A stretch of DNA of 64,000 nt from Streptomyces peucetius (GCF_025854275.1 NZ_CP107567.1:4030001-4094000), one strand, 5' to 3'. Positions 16,110-28,821 are shown, counted from the stretch's first letter. Numbers and translations are program-made. The notes: generated by a model from the sequence alone, not told the origin.

Positions 16110-16826
16110 TCAGCGGCGACGGCGGGTCCGACTCGTCCGAGCCGCCTTGGCGCGCTTTGCGGCGAACCTCACACCACCCGGGCTCTCCCCGACCTCGACC
16201 CGTACGACAGTGGTCAGCGGATCGACGAGCCCTTCTCCGACCTGAAGGACCGAGGTCTCCACCACACCCAACTTGCTGAGGGCGGCCCTGGCTCCTTGGA
16301 TCTCCTCCTCTGCCGTGTCGCCCTTGAGCGCCAGCATCTCGCCGTAAGGCCGAAGCAGGGGGACACCCCAGCCGGCCAGCCGGTCCAGCGGGGCCACTGC
16401 TCGTGCGGTCACCACGTGCACCGGCGACAGCTTCCCGAGGACCTCCTCGGCCCGGCCCCGCACCACCGTCACATGGTCCAGACCCAGCAGCTCCACCACT
16501 TCCTGAAGAAAGTTCGTCCGGCGCAGCAGCGGTTCCAGCAGAGTGATCTTCAGGTCGGGCCGGACCAGGGCCAAGGGGATACCGGGAAGCCCGGCACCGG
16601 AGCCGACGTCGCAGACCGTGACACCCTCCGGCACCACTTCGGAGAGGACGGCACAGTTCAGCAGATGCCTCTCCCACAGTCTCGGTACTTCACGCGGCCC
16701 GATCAGACCGCGCTTGACCCCGGCGTCCGCGAGCAGCTCCGCGTACCGCACGGCCGCCGGAAAGTACTCACCGAATACCCTCCTCGCCGCCTCGGGCGCC
16801 TGGGGAAGCTGTGCTGCCTCCGTCAC
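16110..16826 (-). CDS. rsmG: 16S rRNA (guanine-527-N7)-methyltransferase RsmG
   Basis: SAM-dependent enzyme that methylates G527 of 16S rRNA; its loss in Streptomyces gives low-level streptomycin resistance. The 238-residue product has RLWERHLLNCAVLSE, the SAM-binding CDVGSGAGLPGIPLALVRPD, LLEPLLRRTNFLQEVV and VVTARAVAPLDRLAGW, all in family order. The tail is strongly basic (AAKRAKAARTSRTRRRR), as in relatives. The GTG at 16826 (VTEAAQLP) is preferred over the upstream ATG at 16850. The older name is gidB. Next genes: parA downstream, jag upstream behind a terminator. Confidence 0.95.
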   Translation of the reverse strand: MTEAAQLPQAPEAARRVFGEYFPAAVRYAELLADAGVKRGLIGPREVPRLWERHLLNCAVLSEVVPEGVTVCDVGSGAGLPGIPLALVRPDLKITLLEPLLRRTNFLQEVVELLGLDHVTVVRGRAEEVLGKLSPVHVVTARAVAPLDRLAGWGVPLLRPYGEMLALKGDTAEEEIQGARAALSKLGVVETSVLQVGEGLVDPLTTVVRVEVGESPGGVRFAAKRAKAARTSRTRRRR

Positions 16827-16895
16827 GAGGACCGTCCTTCCGTACCGCACTGCCGCAATGTGGACTGCGGTGGCTGACTAACAGGCTGACAAAGA

Positions 16896-16925
16896 TCGGC
16901 CCCGCCTGCGAACAGACGGGGCCGA
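16896..16925 (-). terminator. Terminator after the rpmH-jag block
   Basis: 13-bp stem (one G-U pair) with a CGAA tetraloop, starting 14 nt downstream of the jag stop. It separates the rpmH-rnpA-yidD-yidC-jag transcript from rsmG, which then needs its own promoter. Confidence 0.78.
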
Positions 16926-16938
16926 CAGAACAAAGTGG

Positions 16939-17451
16939 TCAGGCAGGGAGCACGACGACGAAGCGCTGAGGCTCCTCGCCCTCGGACTCGCTGCGCAGAC
17001 CCGCCGCCGCGACGGCGTCGTGGACGACCTTGCGCTCGAAGGGCGTCATCGGGTCGAGCTTCACCGGCTCACCGGTGCTCTTCACCTCGGCCGCCGCCTT
17101 GGCACCCAGCTCGGCGAGCTCGGTGCGCTTCTTCGCCCGGAACCCCGCGATGTCGAGCATCAGCCGGCAGCGGTCACCCGTTTCCCGGTGCACGGCGAGA
17201 CGTGTCAGCTCCTGCAGCGCCTCGAGCACCTCACCGTCCCTGCCCACAAGCTTCTGCAGGTCCCGGCTGGCCGTGTCGCTGATGATGGAGACCGCGGCCC
17301 GGTCGGCCTCGACGTCCATGTCGATGTCACCGTCGAGGTCGGCGATGTCCAGCAGGCCCTCGAGGTAATCTGCCGCGATCTCCCCTTCCTGCTCGAGGCG
17401 GGTCAGGGTGTCGCCACCCTCTGCGGCAGCGGAGATGGTGCCTTCCGTCAC
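16939..17451 (-). CDS. jag: Jag/KhpB-type KH-R3H RNA-binding protein
   Basis: 170-residue cytoplasmic RNA-binding protein. A KH-like region (about 60-120: LQKLVGRDGEVLEALQELTR, then GDRCRLMLDIAGFRAKKR) is followed by an R3H domain (MTPFERKVVHDAVAAAGL, about 130-165, with the Arg and His of the motif). It lacks the Jag_N domain present in Firmicutes. The start is acidic (Asp/Glu-rich, 20-55). The gene follows yidC by 14 nt, the conserved bacterial order. KhpB/Jag proteins regulate cell elongation and division in other bacteria; in Streptomyces the role is not established. Confidence 0.9.
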   Translation of the reverse strand: MTEGTISAAAEGGDTLTRLEQEGEIAADYLEGLLDIADLDGDIDMDVEADRAAVSIISDTASRDLQKLVGRDGEVLEALQELTRLAVHRETGDRCRLMLDIAGFRAKKRTELAELGAKAAAEVKSTGEPVKLDPMTPFERKVVHDAVAAAGLRSESEGEEPQRFVVVLPA

Positions 17452-17465
17452 GGATGGACTCCTTC

Positions 17466-18764
17466 TTACTTCTTGGACGACGGGTGCTTGGGCCGCTGCG
17501 GGCCCTTGCGCTGTCCCGGCTTGGGCTGGCGTGAGGAACCGGCGGCCTTGCCACCGCCCGTGTTCGGCTTGGCATCACCCTGCGTGGAGCCTGCCCTGGC
17601 ACGCCCCGCGGCGGGCTTGTCCTTCTCCAGGGACGGCTTCGACGCGGAGCCGGTGCCGCCGGCGGGCTTGTCCGCACCGGTCTGGGTCGTTGCGGCCTGG
17701 CGCTTCGCCTTGGTCTGGCGCTTGGGCTGCTGGCGCTTCTGGGCGGCGCCGCCTTCGGCCTCCGCCACGGCGGTGTCGCTCTTGATCACGGTGCCGTCCG
17801 CCTGGGCGACGAGGCCGGCCTTGGCGAGACCGGTGATGAACCGGCGCTCGTTGTCGTTGCGGTCCGTGCCCTTGGCCACGATCGCCTGGACGACGGTGCG
17901 CTTGCGCCGCGAACGGACCTCACTGTGAGAGGTGACGCTCTTGAGCAGACGCTGCAGGTACTGGTCCTGAGCCTTGCTGCCCGGAGTCGGGTTCTGGTTG
18001 ATCACGTACATCTGCTGGCCCATGGTCCACACGTTGGTGGTCAGCCAGTAGACGAGGACACCGACGGGGAAGTTGATGCCCATCACGGCGAAGATGACCG
18101 GGAAGATGTACATCAGCATCTTCTGCTGCTGCATGTACGGGGTCTTGACCGTGAGGTCGACGTTCTTCTGCATCAGCTGGCGCTGCGTGTAGAACTGCGA
18201 CGCCGACATCAGGACGATCATGATCGCGGTGACGATGCGCACGTCGGTCAGCGAGGCGTAGAGCGCCTCCACCTTCGCCGGGTCGTCCATGAACTTGGCC
18301 GCGATGGGAGCACCGAAGATGTGCGCCTCGCGCGCACTGTTCACGAGGTTCTCGTTGAGCACCCCGATCTCGTCACCCGAGGCGATCTTGCTGAGCACGT
18401 GGTACAGCGCGAAGAAGAACGGCGACTGCGCAAGGATCGGAAGGCACGAGGAGAGCGGGTTGGTACCCGTCTCCTTGTACAGCTTCATCATCTCTTCGGA
18501 CTGACGCTGTCGGTCGTTCTTGTAGCGCTCCTGGATCGCCTTCATCTTCGGCTGGAGCGCCTGCATGTTCCGGGTCGACTTGATCTGCTTCACGAAGAGC
18601 GGGATCAGACAGATCCGGATCAGCACCACCAGAGACACGATGGACAGTCCCCAGGCCCATCCCGTGTCAGGGCCGAAGATCGCCCCGTAGAGACTGTGGA
18701 ACTGAACGATGATCCACGAGACAGGCGTGGTGATAAAACTGAACAGACTGGCAATCGTGTCCAC
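17466..18764 (-). CDS. yidC: Membrane protein insertase YidC
   Basis: Inserts and folds inner-membrane proteins, alone or with SecYEG. The 432-residue product has five predicted membrane helices of the Oxa1/YidC core. The first is [15 protein letters not shown]; the conserved Arg-containing helix is [18 protein letters not shown], followed by the amphipathic [20 protein letters not shown]. Helices around [14 protein letters not shown] and [19 protein letters not shown] follow. It lacks the periplasmic domain of Gram-negative YidC, as expected. The roughly 130-residue C-terminal tail is Lys/Gln/Gly-rich and basic, suited to ribosome binding. ATG start. It lies 3 nt after yidD. Confidence 0.96.
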   Translation of the reverse strand: MDTIASLFSFITTPVSWIIVQFHSLYGAIFGPDTGWAWGLSIVSLVVLIRICLIPLFVKQIKSTRNMQALQPKMKAIQERYKNDRQRQSEEMMKLYKETGTNPLSSCLPILAQSPFFFALYHVLSKIASGDEIGVLNENLVNSAREAHIFGAPIAAKFMDDPAKVEALYASLTDVRIVTAIMIVLMSASQFYTQRQLMQKNVDLTVKTPYMQQQKMLMYIFPVIFAVMGINFPVGVLVYWLTTNVWTMGQQMYVINQNPTPGSKAQDQYLQRLLKSVTSHSEVRSRRKRTVVQAIVAKGTDRNDNERRFITGLAKAGLVAQADGTVIKSDTAVAEAEGGAAQKRQQPKRQTKAKRQAATTQTGADKPAGGTGSASKPSLEKDKPAAGRARAGSTQGDAKPNTGGGKAAGSSRQPKPGQRKGPQRPKHPSSKK

Positions 18765-18767
18765 TAA

Positions 18768-19130
18768 TCAGGCTCCTTGAGCATTGGGCGAGGTCTCTGC
18801 GGCCGTGCCCTGGGATGCGGAGGCCGGTCCCGGGGCAGGCAGATCAACGGCGGAGTCCCCGCCCTTGCTGTCGCCGCGCAAGGCGTTGCGCAGCATTTCG
18901 TGCCACCGCGGGCGCTTGCGCTCGGGCACGTAGTCCACGCCGCCCGGCGACCACGGGTTGCACCGCAGGATGCGCCAGGCGGTCAGCACTGTGCCCTTGA
19001 CCGCGCCGTGCCGGTCGATGGCCGTGTATCCGTAGTGGGAGCACGACGGGTAGTACCTGCAGACGGGCCCCAGCAGCGGGCTGATCGTCCACTGATAGAT
19101 CTTGATCAGAGCCAGCAGCGGGTACTTCAT
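18768..19130 (-). CDS. yidD: Membrane protein insertion efficiency factor YidD
   Basis: Small 120-residue protein with the family signature: [20 protein letters not shown] (amphipathic helix) followed by [15 protein letters not shown] and [17 protein letters not shown], including the three conserved Cys. It helps substrates reach YidC. The C-terminal 45 residues are a variable Ala/Ser tail. The ATG overlaps the rnpA stop by four bases. Confidence 0.95.
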   Translation of the reverse strand: MKYPLLALIKIYQWTISPLLGPVCRYYPSCSHYGYTAIDRHGAVKGTVLTAWRILRCNPWSPGGVDYVPERKRPRWHEMLRNALRGDSKGGDSAVDLPAPGPASASQGTAAETSPNAQGA

Positions 19131-19498
19131 CGCGCGCCCCCTCCCAGCAGCCGCTGGAGAGCGGCGTCCAGGTCTCGGGCCAGCTGAGCATGTTCGGCGT
19201 CGCCCGCGCCGGGCAGCGCCCGTACGACCACCAGGCTACCGGGGGGCAGCGCGGAGAGCCGATCGCGCATGAGATGGCGCAGTCTCCGCTTGACCTTGTT
19301 GCGGACGACGGCGCCGCCCACAGCCTTGCTCACGACGAAACCCGCACACGTCGGGGAGGCGCTCTCCCCAGGCGCGTGCGGGTCCGTTGTGCCGCTGCGA
19401 AGGTGGACGACAAGAAGCGGGCGGCCTGCCCTGCGTCCTCGTCGTACCGCAGTCGCGAAGTCCTCGCGCCGCCTCAGCCGGTTCTCGGTAGGCAGCAC
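19127..19498 (-). CDS. rnpA: Ribonuclease P protein component
   Basis: Basic protein that binds RNase P RNA and aids 5' maturation of tRNA precursors. The 123-residue product starts [21 protein letters not shown] and has the signature [25 protein letters not shown] (RNR motif, near residues 55-80). ATG start. It lies 18 nt after rpmH, the universal rpmH-rnpA order. Loop Ser/Pro insert 30-50 ([15 protein letters not shown]) is typical of Streptomyces. Confidence 0.96.
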   Translation of the reverse strand: MLPTENRLRRREDFATAVRRGRRAGRPLLVVHLRSGTTDPHAPGESASPTCAGFVVSKAVGGAVVRNKVKRRLRHLMRDRLSALPPGSLVVVRALPGAGDAEHAQLARDLDAALQRLLGGGAR

Positions 19499-19516
19499 GT
19501 CATGCCCTGTACGCGA

Positions 19517-19654
19517 TCAGGCGGACAGGTTGGCGCGACCCTTGCCACGACGGTTCGCCAGGATGGCGCGACCGGCACGGGTACGCATGCGCAGGCGGAA
19601 ACCGTGGGTCTTCGCGCGACGACGGTTGTTCGGCTGGAAGGTGCGCTTGCTCAC
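19517..19654 (-). CDS. rpmH: 50S ribosomal protein L34
   Basis: 45-residue very basic ribosomal protein: [20 protein letters not shown], then [19 protein letters not shown] and NLSA. The whole length matches L34. GTG start at 19654. It is the first gene of the minus-strand block rpmH-rnpA-yidD-yidC-jag and is divergent from dnaA. Confidence 0.97.
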   Translation of the reverse strand: MSKRTFQPNNRRRAKTHGFRLRMRTRAGRAILANRRGKGRANLSA

Positions 19655-20014
19655 TCGGGGGCTCCAGAAATGATTCGTAGATGGCGGGACATCGCCTGGC
19701 TGTCACCGTGCGCCCACGAGTAGCTCGCGATTACGCCCGAGTGCACCGCTTCACAACCACAGATCGTGATCTTTGCCCATCGGAGGCAGGCGGCAGCAGC
19801 CATCGACAACTCGACCTGGTCACGGTACGCGGGGCCGCGCCATCCGGTCAAACCGGTCCTGGGCCGTGGTCCACTGTGCACAGGCTGTGGACAACAACTT
19901 GAACCACGCGGGTCGCCCTGACTACCGTGACTGAACTCGGATTCTTTTCCTGCCTGTCTTCCCATCCCGTCCCGAGAACCACACATTCGTGGGACCTGTG
20001 AGAGAGCGTGCCTT
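19655..20014. promoter_or_regulatory. rpmH-dnaA divergent promoter region with a DnaA box
   Basis: 360 bases without a gene, holding the promoters of rpmH (leftward) and dnaA (rightward). A consensus DnaA box TGTGGACAA lies at 19886-19894, about 120 nt before the dnaA start. It is preceded by CCACTGTGCACAGG at 19872-19885, which has partial box character. DnaA autoregulation through such a box is known in Streptomyces. The exact -10/-35 elements could not be assigned. Confidence 0.7.
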
Positions 20015-21754
20015 GTGGCTGACGTACCTGCCGATCTTGCCGCAGTGTGGCCACGAGTGCTCGAGCATCTCCTCGACGAGGGCCAGCAGGGCGTCGAGCC
20101 GAAGGACAAACAGTGGATCGAGCGCTGTCAGCCGCTCGCCCTGGTCGCCGACACCGCCCTGCTCGCCGTCCCCAACGAATGGGGCAAGAGGGTCCTCGAG
20201 GGCCGGCTGGCACCGCTCATCAGCGAGACGCTCAGCCGGGAGTGCGGCCGGCCGATCCGCATCGCGATCACCGTCGACGACTCCGTCGGCGACGGACCCG
20301 CCCCGCAGTCGCCGCCCCAGCAGCAGCCCAGGTACCCGGGACCGCAGCACGACGAGCACCGGCAGGGCGACCCCTATGACACGTACGGGCACCGCCCCGG
20401 CTCCGACGACGGCCTGCCGACGGCAAGGCCCGCCTATCCCGAGTACCAGCAGCGCCCCGAGCCCGGGGCCTGGCCGCGTACCCAGGAGGACCTGTCGTGG
20501 CAGCAGCCGCGCCTCGGCGGCTTCCAGGACCGGGACCCCTATGCCTCTCCCCCGCAGCAGCACGACTACCGGTCTCCGCAGCCGCCGGAACGCCGGCAGT
20601 ACGAATCCCGCCCGGAGCGTCGCCCCCTGCCCGAGCCGCAGGCCCCGCACCGCGGCGGCCCCTCGGGAGCACCGGGCCCGCTGGGCGCTCAGCCCGCGCC
20701 GGCGCCGGGTCCCGGCGAGCCGCATGCCCGTCTCAATCCGAAGTACCTCTTCGACACCTTCGTGATCGGCGCCTCCAACCGCTTCGCACACGCCGCGGCC
20801 GTGGCGGTCGCGGAGGCCCCCGCCAAGGCGTACAACCCCCTTTTCATCTACGGGGAGTCGGGCCTCGGCAAGACCCACCTGCTGCACGCGATCGGGCACT
20901 ACGCCCGCAGTCTCTATCCGGGGACCCGGGTGCGGTACGTGAGCTCGGAGGAGTTCACCAACGAGTTCATCAACTCGATCCGGGACGGCAAGGGCGACAC
21001 CTTCCGCAAGCGCTACCGGGACGTGGACATCCTTCTCGTCGACGACATCCAGTTCCTGGCGAGCAAGGAGTCGACGCAGGAGGAGTTCTTCCACACCTTC
21101 AACACCCTCCACAACGCCAACAAGCAGATCGTCCTGTCCTCCGACCGGCCGCCCAAGCAGCTCATGACGCTGGAGGACCGGCTCCGCAACCGCTTCGAGT
21201 GGGGTCTGACGACGGACGTGCAGCCACCGGAGCTGGAGACGCGTATCGCGATCCTCCGGAAGAAGGCCGTCCAGGAGCAGCTCAACGCCCCTCCGGAGGT
21301 CCTGGAGTTCATCGCCTCCCGGATCTCGCGCAACATCCGGGAGCTCGAGGGCGCGCTGATCCGTGTGACGGCGTTCGCGTCCCTCAACCGGCAGCCCGTG
21401 GACCTCGGACTCACCGAGATCGTCCTGAAGGACCTGATCCCCGGTGGGGAGGACGCCGCGCCGGAGATCACGGCGAGCGCCATCATGGCGGCCACCGCCG
21501 ACTACTTCGGTCTCACGGTGGAGGACCTCTGCGGCTCGTCCCGCAGCCGGGTCCTGGTGACGGCCAGGCAGATCGCCATGTATCTGTGCCGGGAGCTGAC
21601 CGACCTGTCGCTGCCGAAGATCGGTGCGCAGTTCGGCGGCCGTGACCACACGACGGTGATGCACGCGGACCGGAAGATCCGTGCGCTGATGGCCGAGCGG
21701 CGCTCCATCTACAACCAGGTCACCGAGCTCACCAACCGCATCAAGAACGGCTGA
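20015..21754 (+). CDS. dnaA: Chromosomal replication initiator DnaA
   Basis: AAA+ ATPase that binds DnaA boxes and opens oriC. The 579-residue product has domain I at 1-90 ([20 protein letters not shown]). A Pro/Gln/Arg/Tyr-rich domain II linker at about 90-240 is typical of Streptomyces but on the short side. Domain III has Walker [16 protein letters not shown] (from about 280) and Walker [15 protein letters not shown] (about 340). Domain IV has the DNA-binding signature [15 protein letters not shown] (about 540). GTG start. A strong terminator and oriC follow. Expression is probably autoregulated via the DnaA box at 19886. Confidence 0.98.
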   Translation: MADVPADLAAVWPRVLEHLLDEGQQGVEPKDKQWIERCQPLALVADTALLAVPNEWGKRVLEGRLAPLISETLSRECGRPIRIAITVDDSVGDGPAPQSPPQQQPRYPGPQHDEHRQGDPYDTYGHRPGSDDGLPTARPAYPEYQQRPEPGAWPRTQEDLSWQQPRLGGFQDRDPYASPPQQHDYRSPQPPERRQYESRPERRPLPEPQAPHRGGPSGAPGPLGAQPAPAPGPGEPHARLNPKYLFDTFVIGASNRFAHAAAVAVAEAPAKAYNPLFIYGESGLGKTHLLHAIGHYARSLYPGTRVRYVSSEEFTNEFINSIRDGKGDTFRKRYRDVDILLVDDIQFLASKESTQEEFFHTFNTLHNANKQIVLSSDRPPKQLMTLEDRLRNRFEWGLTTDVQPPELETRIAILRKKAVQEQLNAPPEVLEFIASRISRNIRELEGALIRVTAFASLNRQPVDLGLTEIVLKDLIPGGEDAAPEITASAIMAATADYFGLTVEDLCGSSRSRVLVTARQIAMYLCRELTDLSLPKIGAQFGGRDHTTVMHADRKIRALMAERRSIYNQVTELTNRIKNG

Positions 21755-21776
21755 CGGGGCCGGCCGTCACAGCCTT

Positions 21777-21812
21777 CGAGGGCGCCCCGGGACACGTTCC
21801 GGGGCGCCCTCG
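21777..21812 (+). terminator. dnaA terminator hairpin
   Basis: Perfect 14-bp inverted repeat (arms 21777-21790 and 21799-21812) with an eight-base loop, 23 nt after the dnaA stop. It should keep dnaA transcription out of oriC. Confidence 0.88.
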
Positions 21813-22565
21813 GCCGTTTCCCCGCGCAGGCTGTGTTCGAATGCGAGTGGCCGTCGAGCGGTTCTCCACAGATGTGGGAAGGATCTTCCTTCCACAGCCT
21901 GGGGACCGTGAAGTTGTCCAGAATCGGTCCACAGGCGCACCGGTGGACAGGCGGTCGCCCCAGGTCAGTGCCTTGGGGAATTGTGGCCAACCGGACTCCA
22001 CAGCCTGTGGACACGGAAACCGTCCACAGGCTGTGATCAACGTTGTCCACCGGCGGCCCACAGGCAGCGGCCCATTGCCCACAGCTTCTCCACACCCCTG
22101 TCCACTGTTCGGCAACGAAACACGCCCGCTCACCGCGTCGAGTGAAAGCCGTCACACCAAGGAGCTCGGTTGGCCTGTGGGGAACATGGGTAAAGCTGGG
22201 GACGGCACTGGGGAGAAGTGCCCCCTGGCTGTGCATCGGGTGTGCAGAACTTTCCGGCGTCCACAGAAACCTCGGGTTGTCCACGGGCACCACCCACAGG
22301 CGCGGTGGACAAAAAAGTGGGTCTGACCTGCGTGGACGACGTTATCCACGGTTTCCACAGGCCCTACTACTACTCCCACTCAGAGTTAGCCCGGAATTCG
22401 CCTCGAAGAGGGCCCTGTGCACAACTCGAGCCCGGACCGCCGGGTGCCGCTCGGAGCGACTTGACCCCGACCCGCACCGGCTGTCGGCGCGGTACGTCAG
22501 ACTGGTCTCCGGCATCAAGCCGACGACGAAGTCCAGCAGGGCGGCAACAGCAGGAGGCGGTTCGG
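21813..22565. other. oriC: Chromosomal origin oriC (dnaA-dnaN intergenic)
   Basis: About 750 bp without a gene, rich in 9-mers close to TTGTCCACA. Plus-strand boxes start at 21862 TTCTCCACA, 21888 CCTTCCACA, 21914 TTGTCCAGA, 21925 CGGTCCACA, 21994 GACTCCACA, 22020 CCGTCCACA, 22043 TTGTCCACC, 22075 TTGCCCACA, 22086 TTCTCCACA, 22098 CTGTCCACT, 22257 GCGTCCACA, 22277 TTGTCCACG, 22342 TTATCCACG and 22351 GTTTCCACA. Minus-strand boxes start at 21942, 22006, 22304, 22331 and 22416. That makes about 19, with a weak one at 22176. They form two groups split by about 150 bp. No exact TTGTCCACA occurs. An A-run lies at 22311-22316; no long AT-rich opening region is visible, as in other Streptomyces origins. 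The dnaN promoter must lie near the right end. Confidence 0.95.
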
Positions 22566-23696
22566 GTGAAGATCCGGGTGGAGCGCGATGTACTCGCGGA
22601 GGCGGTGGCCTGGGTGGCCCGCAGCCTCCCGGCCCGCCCGCCGGCGCCCGTTCTCGCGGGCCTTCTCCTGAAGGCGGAGGACGGCGCGGTCAGCTTCTCG
22701 AGCTTCGACTACGAGGTCTCGGCGCGAGTCTCGGTGGAGGCAGAGGTCGACGAGGACGGCACCGTCCTGGTCTCCGGCCGTCTGCTCGCCGACATCTGCC
22801 GCGCCCTGCCCAACCGGCCGGTCGAGATTTCCACAGACGGTGTACGGGCGACCGTGGTCTGCGGCTCCTCCCGGTTCACCCTCCACACCCTGCCTGTGGA
22901 GGAGTACCCGGCCCTGCCGCAGATGCCGACCGCCACCGGCACCGTGCCCGGCGAGGTCTTCGCCTCCGCTGCGGCGCAGGTCGCCATCGCCGCCGGCCGC
23001 GACGACACCCTCCCGGTGCTGACCGGTGTGCGGATCGAGATCGAGGGCGACACCGTCACCCTCGCCTCGACCGACCGCTACCGCTTCGCGGTCCGCGAGT
23101 TCCTCTGGAAGCCCGAGAACCCGGACGCCTCCGCTGTCGCCCTGGTGCCCGCCAAGACGCTGCTGGACACCGCCAAGGCGCTCACCAGCGGTGACACGGT
23201 CACCCTGGCCCTGTCCGGCTCCGGCGCCGGTGAGGGTCTGATCGGCTTCGAGGGCGCCGGCCGGCGGACCACGACGCGCCTGCTCGAGGGCGACCTGCCC
23301 AAATACCGCACCCTGTTCCCGACGGAGTTCAACTCGGTGGCCGTCATCGAGACCGCGCCGTTCGTCGAGGCCGTCAAGCGTGTGGCCCTCGTCGCCGAGC
23401 GGAACACCCCGGTGCGGCTCAGCTTCGAGCAGGGCGTGCTGATCCTCGAGGCCGGTTCCAGCGACGACGCACAGGCTGTGGAGCGGGTGGACGCGCAGCT
23501 GGAAGGTGACGACATCTCGATCGCCTTCAACCCGACGTTCCTGCTGGACGGCCTGAGTGCGATCGACTCGCCCGTCGCCCAGCTGTCGTTCACCACCTCC
23601 ACCAAGCCGGCGCTGCTGAGCGGCAGGCCCGCCGTGGACGCGGAGGCGGACGAGGCCTACAAGTACCTGATCATGCCGGTGAGGCTGAGCGGCTGA
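22566..23696 (+). CDS. dnaN: DNA polymerase III subunit beta (sliding clamp)
   Basis: Ring-shaped processivity clamp for DNA polymerase III. The 376-residue product begins VKIRVERDVLAEAVAWVARS and has three clamp folds. Typical pieces are APVLAGLLLKAE, GRLLADICRALP, LPVLTGVRIEIEGD, STDRYRFAVREF and the C-terminal YKYLIMPVRL. The GTG at 22566 follows a good CAGGAGG ribosome site. The frame is open far upstream into oriC, but that part lacks coding character. It is followed by gnd and recF, as is usual in Streptomyces. Confidence 0.97.
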   Translation: MKIRVERDVLAEAVAWVARSLPARPPAPVLAGLLLKAEDGAVSFSSFDYEVSARVSVEAEVDEDGTVLVSGRLLADICRALPNRPVEISTDGVRATVVCGSSRFTLHTLPVEEYPALPQMPTATGTVPGEVFASAAAQVAIAAGRDDTLPVLTGVRIEIEGDTVTLASTDRYRFAVREFLWKPENPDASAVALVPAKTLLDTAKALTSGDTVTLALSGSGAGEGLIGFEGAGRRTTTRLLEGDLPKYRTLFPTEFNSVAVIETAPFVEAVKRVALVAERNTPVRLSFEQGVLILEAGSSDDAQAVERVDAQLEGDDISIAFNPTFLLDGLSAIDSPVAQLSFTTSTKPALLSGRPAVDAEADEAYKYLIMPVRLSG

Positions 23697-23797
23697 GCAG
23701 CGGCTTGTGAGCGCGTGACCCCACAGGTGTGCACCCGTGCCCGGGCGTAGGCTCGGACACGGGTAGGTACTGCACACAACGATTGAGGAATCATCTG

Positions 23798-24676
23798 ATG
23801 GAGCTCGGTCTCGTCGGTCTCGGCAAGATGGGCGGCAACATGCGCGAGCGCATCCGCCGCGCCGGCCACACCGTCGTCGGTTACGACCGCAACCCGGACC
23901 TCGCTGATGTCCACAGCCTTGAGGAGCTTGTGGGCAAGCTCAAGGGCCCGCGGGTCGTCTGGGTCATGGTCCCGGCCGGTGCCGCGACGCAGTCCACGAT
24001 CGACGAGCTGGCCGAGCTGCTCTCCCCGGGCGACGTGGTCGTCGACGGCGGCAACTCCCGTTGGACCGACGACGAGAAGCACGCCGTCGAGCTGGGCCTC
24101 AAGGACATCGGCTTCGTCGACTGCGGCGTCTCCGGTGGCGTGTGGGGCCTGGAGAACGGCTACGCCCTGATGTACGGCGGCACCGCGGAGAACGTCGCCA
24201 AGGTCCAGCCGATCTTCGACGCTCTCAAGCCCGAGGGCGAGTTCGGGTCGGTCCACGCGGGCAAGGTGGGCGCCGGCCACTTCGCGAAGATGGTCCACAA
24301 CGGCATCGAGTACGCGATGATGCAGGCCTACGCCGAGGGCTGGGAGCTCCTGGAGAAGGTCGACTCGGTCACCGATGTGCGCGAGGTCTTCCGGTCCTGG
24401 CAGGAGGGCACGGTCATCCGTTCCTGGCTGCTCGACCTCGCGGTCAACGCGCTGGACGAGGACGAGCACCTGGAGCAACTGCGCGGTTATGCACAGGACT
24501 CCGGTGAGGGCCGGTGGACCGTGGAGGCCGCCATCGACAACGCCGTCCCGCTGCCCGCGATCACCGCGTCGCTGTTCGCACGTTTCGCGTCCCGCCAGGA
24601 CGACTCCCCGCAGATGAAGATGATCGCGGCGCTGCGCAACCAGTTCGGCGGGCACGCGGTGGAGAGCAAGAAGTAG
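23798..24676 (+). CDS. gnd: 6-phosphogluconate dehydrogenase (decarboxylating), short form
   Basis: Oxidises 6-phosphogluconate to ribulose-5-phosphate and CO2 (pentose phosphate pathway). The 292-residue product belongs to the short class, unlike the roughly 470-residue enteric enzyme. The N-terminal Rossmann motif [19 protein letters not shown] is followed by the substrate-binding [20 protein letters not shown] and [20 protein letters not shown] (catalytic Lys). The ATG at 23798 follows GAGGAA. It sits between dnaN and recF, a conserved Streptomyces arrangement. Whether NAD or NADP is used cannot be read with certainty. Confidence 0.92.
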   Translation: MELGLVGLGKMGGNMRERIRRAGHTVVGYDRNPDLADVHSLEELVGKLKGPRVVWVMVPAGAATQSTIDELAELLSPGDVVVDGGNSRWTDDEKHAVELGLKDIGFVDCGVSGGVWGLENGYALMYGGTAENVAKVQPIFDALKPEGEFGSVHAGKVGAGHFAKMVHNGIEYAMMQAYAEGWELLEKVDSVTDVREVFRSWQEGTVIRSWLLDLAVNALDEDEHLEQLRGYAQDSGEGRWTVEAAIDNAVPLPAITASLFARFASRQDDSPQMKMIAALRNQFGGHAVESKK

Positions 24677-24732
24677 TCAGAAGGCTGTGCACCGCGGTGC
24701 ACAGCCATGCCGGGGGAAGGTCGGCGCACACC

Positions 24733-25860
24733 ATGCACGTCACGCATCTGTCGCTGGCCGACTTCCGCTCGTACGCCCGGGTCGAGGTCCCTCTCGATCC
24801 GGGCGTCACCGCTTTCGTGGGGGCGAACGGGCAGGGCAAGACGAATCTCGTCGAGGCCGTGGGCTATCTCGCCACCCTGGCCAGCCATCGTGTCTCCTCG
24901 GACGCGCCGCTGGTGCGGATGGGGGCCGACCGGGCGGTGATCCGGGCCGCCGTCACCCAGGGCGAACGCTCGCAGCTGGTCGAGCTCGAGCTGAACCCGG
25001 GCAAGGCGAACCGGGCGCGGATCAACAGGTCCTCGCAGGTCAGACCCCGTGACGTGCTGGGCATAGTGCGCACCGTGCTCTTCGCCCCGGAGGACCTGGC
25101 GCTGGTGAAGGGCGACCCCGGCGAACGCAGGCGCTTTCTGGACGAGCTCGTCACGGCGCGCTCGCCGCGGATGGCGGGCGTGCGCTCGGACTACGAGCGG
25201 GTGCTCAAGCAGCGGAACACGCTGCTCAAGTCGGCGGCGATGGCCCGGCGGCACGGAGGCCGCGGCATGGACCTCTCGACGCTCGACGTCTGGGACCAGC
25301 ACCTGGCGCGCGCGGGTGCCGAGGTGACCGCCCAGCGGCTGGACCTGATCGCCGCCCTGCAGCCCCTGGCCGACAAGGCGTACGAGGCGCTCGCGCCGGG
25401 AGGCGGGCCGGTTCAGCTGGAGTACCGTTCCTCCGCCGGACCGGCGGGGGAGACGCACAGCCGCGAGTCGCTGTTCGAGCAGCTGAAAGCGGCGCTGGCC
25501 GAGGTGCGCAAGCAGGAGATCGAACGAGGAGTGACCCTCGTCGGCCCGCACCGTGACGAGCTGGTCCTGAAGCTCGGGCAGCTGCCCGCCAAGGGATACG
25601 CGAGCCACGGCGAGTCCTGGTCGTACGCGCTGGCGCTTCGGCTGGCCTCCTACGATCTGCTGCGGGCCGAGGGCAACGAGCCCGTGCTCGTCCTCGACGA
25701 CGTCTTCGCCGAGCTGGACGCCCGGCGACGGGAGCGGCTGGCCGAGCTGGTGGCCCCCGGGGAGCAGGTGCTGGTGACCGCGGCGGTCGACGACGACGTA
25801 CCCGCCGTGCTGGCGGGGGCGCGGTACGAGGTCTCCGGCGGATCGGTGGAGCGGGTATGA
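24733..25860 (+). CDS. recF: DNA replication/repair protein RecF
   Basis: SMC-like ATPase that helps load RecA at gaps. The 375-residue product begins [19 protein letters not shown] and has Walker [20 protein letters not shown] (about 30-50). The conserved [27 protein letters not shown] lies near 110. The C-terminal signature/Walker B region is [21 protein letters not shown] (about 320). The ATG at 24733 has GGGGGAAGG upstream. It overlaps dciA by four bases (ATGA). Confidence 0.97.
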   Translation: MHVTHLSLADFRSYARVEVPLDPGVTAFVGANGQGKTNLVEAVGYLATLASHRVSSDAPLVRMGADRAVIRAAVTQGERSQLVELELNPGKANRARINRSSQVRPRDVLGIVRTVLFAPEDLALVKGDPGERRRFLDELVTARSPRMAGVRSDYERVLKQRNTLLKSAAMARRHGGRGMDLSTLDVWDQHLARAGAEVTAQRLDLIAALQPLADKAYEALAPGGGPVQLEYRSSAGPAGETHSRESLFEQLKAALAEVRKQEIERGVTLVGPHRDELVLKLGQLPAKGYASHGESWSYALALRLASYDLLRAEGNEPVLVLDDVFAELDARRRERLAELVAPGEQVLVTAAVDDDVPAVLAGARYEVSGGSVERV

Positions 25861-26417
25861 CCGGCGAGGGTGCGCAGCGGCCGGCCGGGCCGCAGGGCGA
25901 GGCAGCCTCCGAGGCGTCGGGTGTGGACCTGGCGCGCGTGGCGCTGCGTGCCGCGAAGGAGCAGGCCAAGGCCAGGGGCGCGGCGGCGCAGCAGAAGAAG
26001 CAGGCCAGACGCGGCGGCGGGCTGCGCTCCGGGGCGAGGGCGGACGGACGCGATCCGCTGCCCCTGGGGGCGGCGATCAACCGGTTGATCACCGAGCGGG
26101 GCTGGGAGACACCGGCCGCCGTCGGCGGGGTGATGGGCCGCTGGCCGCAGATCGTGGGCGAGGATCTGGCCAATCACTGCGTCCCGCTGCGGTACGACGA
26201 GGCCCCGGACGAGCGGCTGCTCACCGTGCAGTGCGACTCGACGGCGTGGGCGACGCAGCTGCGACTGCTGGCCCCACGGCTGGTGGCCCGGCTCAACGAG
26301 GACCTCGGGCACGGAACCGTCCGCGCGATCAAGGTGCTGGGCCCCGGGGGGCCGCAGCGCAGGTTCGGTCCCCTGCGGGCACCGGGCAGCACCGGTCCGG
26401 GCGACACCTACGGCTGA
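25857..26417 (+). CDS. dciA: DciA family protein (DUF721), replicative helicase-associated
   Basis: 186-residue protein. The conserved DUF721 core occupies about 75-150 ([59 protein letters not shown]), with a basic Ala/Lys-rich head ([21 protein letters not shown]). DciA is the ancestral loader or partner of DnaB helicase in bacteria lacking DnaC/DnaI, which fits its place between recF and gyrB. ATG start coupled to recF. Confidence 0.88.
   Translation: MTGEGAQRPAGPQGEAASEASGVDLARVALRAAKEQAKARGAAAQQKKQARRGGGLRSGARADGRDPLPLGAAINRLITERGWETPAAVGGVMGRWPQIVGEDLANHCVPLRYDEAPDERLLTVQCDSTAWATQLRLLAPRLVARLNEDLGHGTVRAIKVLGPGGPQRRFGPLRAPGSTGPGDTYG

Positions 26418-28821
<2,404 letters not shown>

Noticed and set aside
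19922..21664. Long minus-strand frame over dnaA
   Set aside because: Shadow of dnaA, with low-complexity Arg/Val/Gly content and no ribosome site.
24687..25052. Plus-strand frame overlapping the recF start
   Set aside because: Out of frame with recF and composed of GC-shadow residues.
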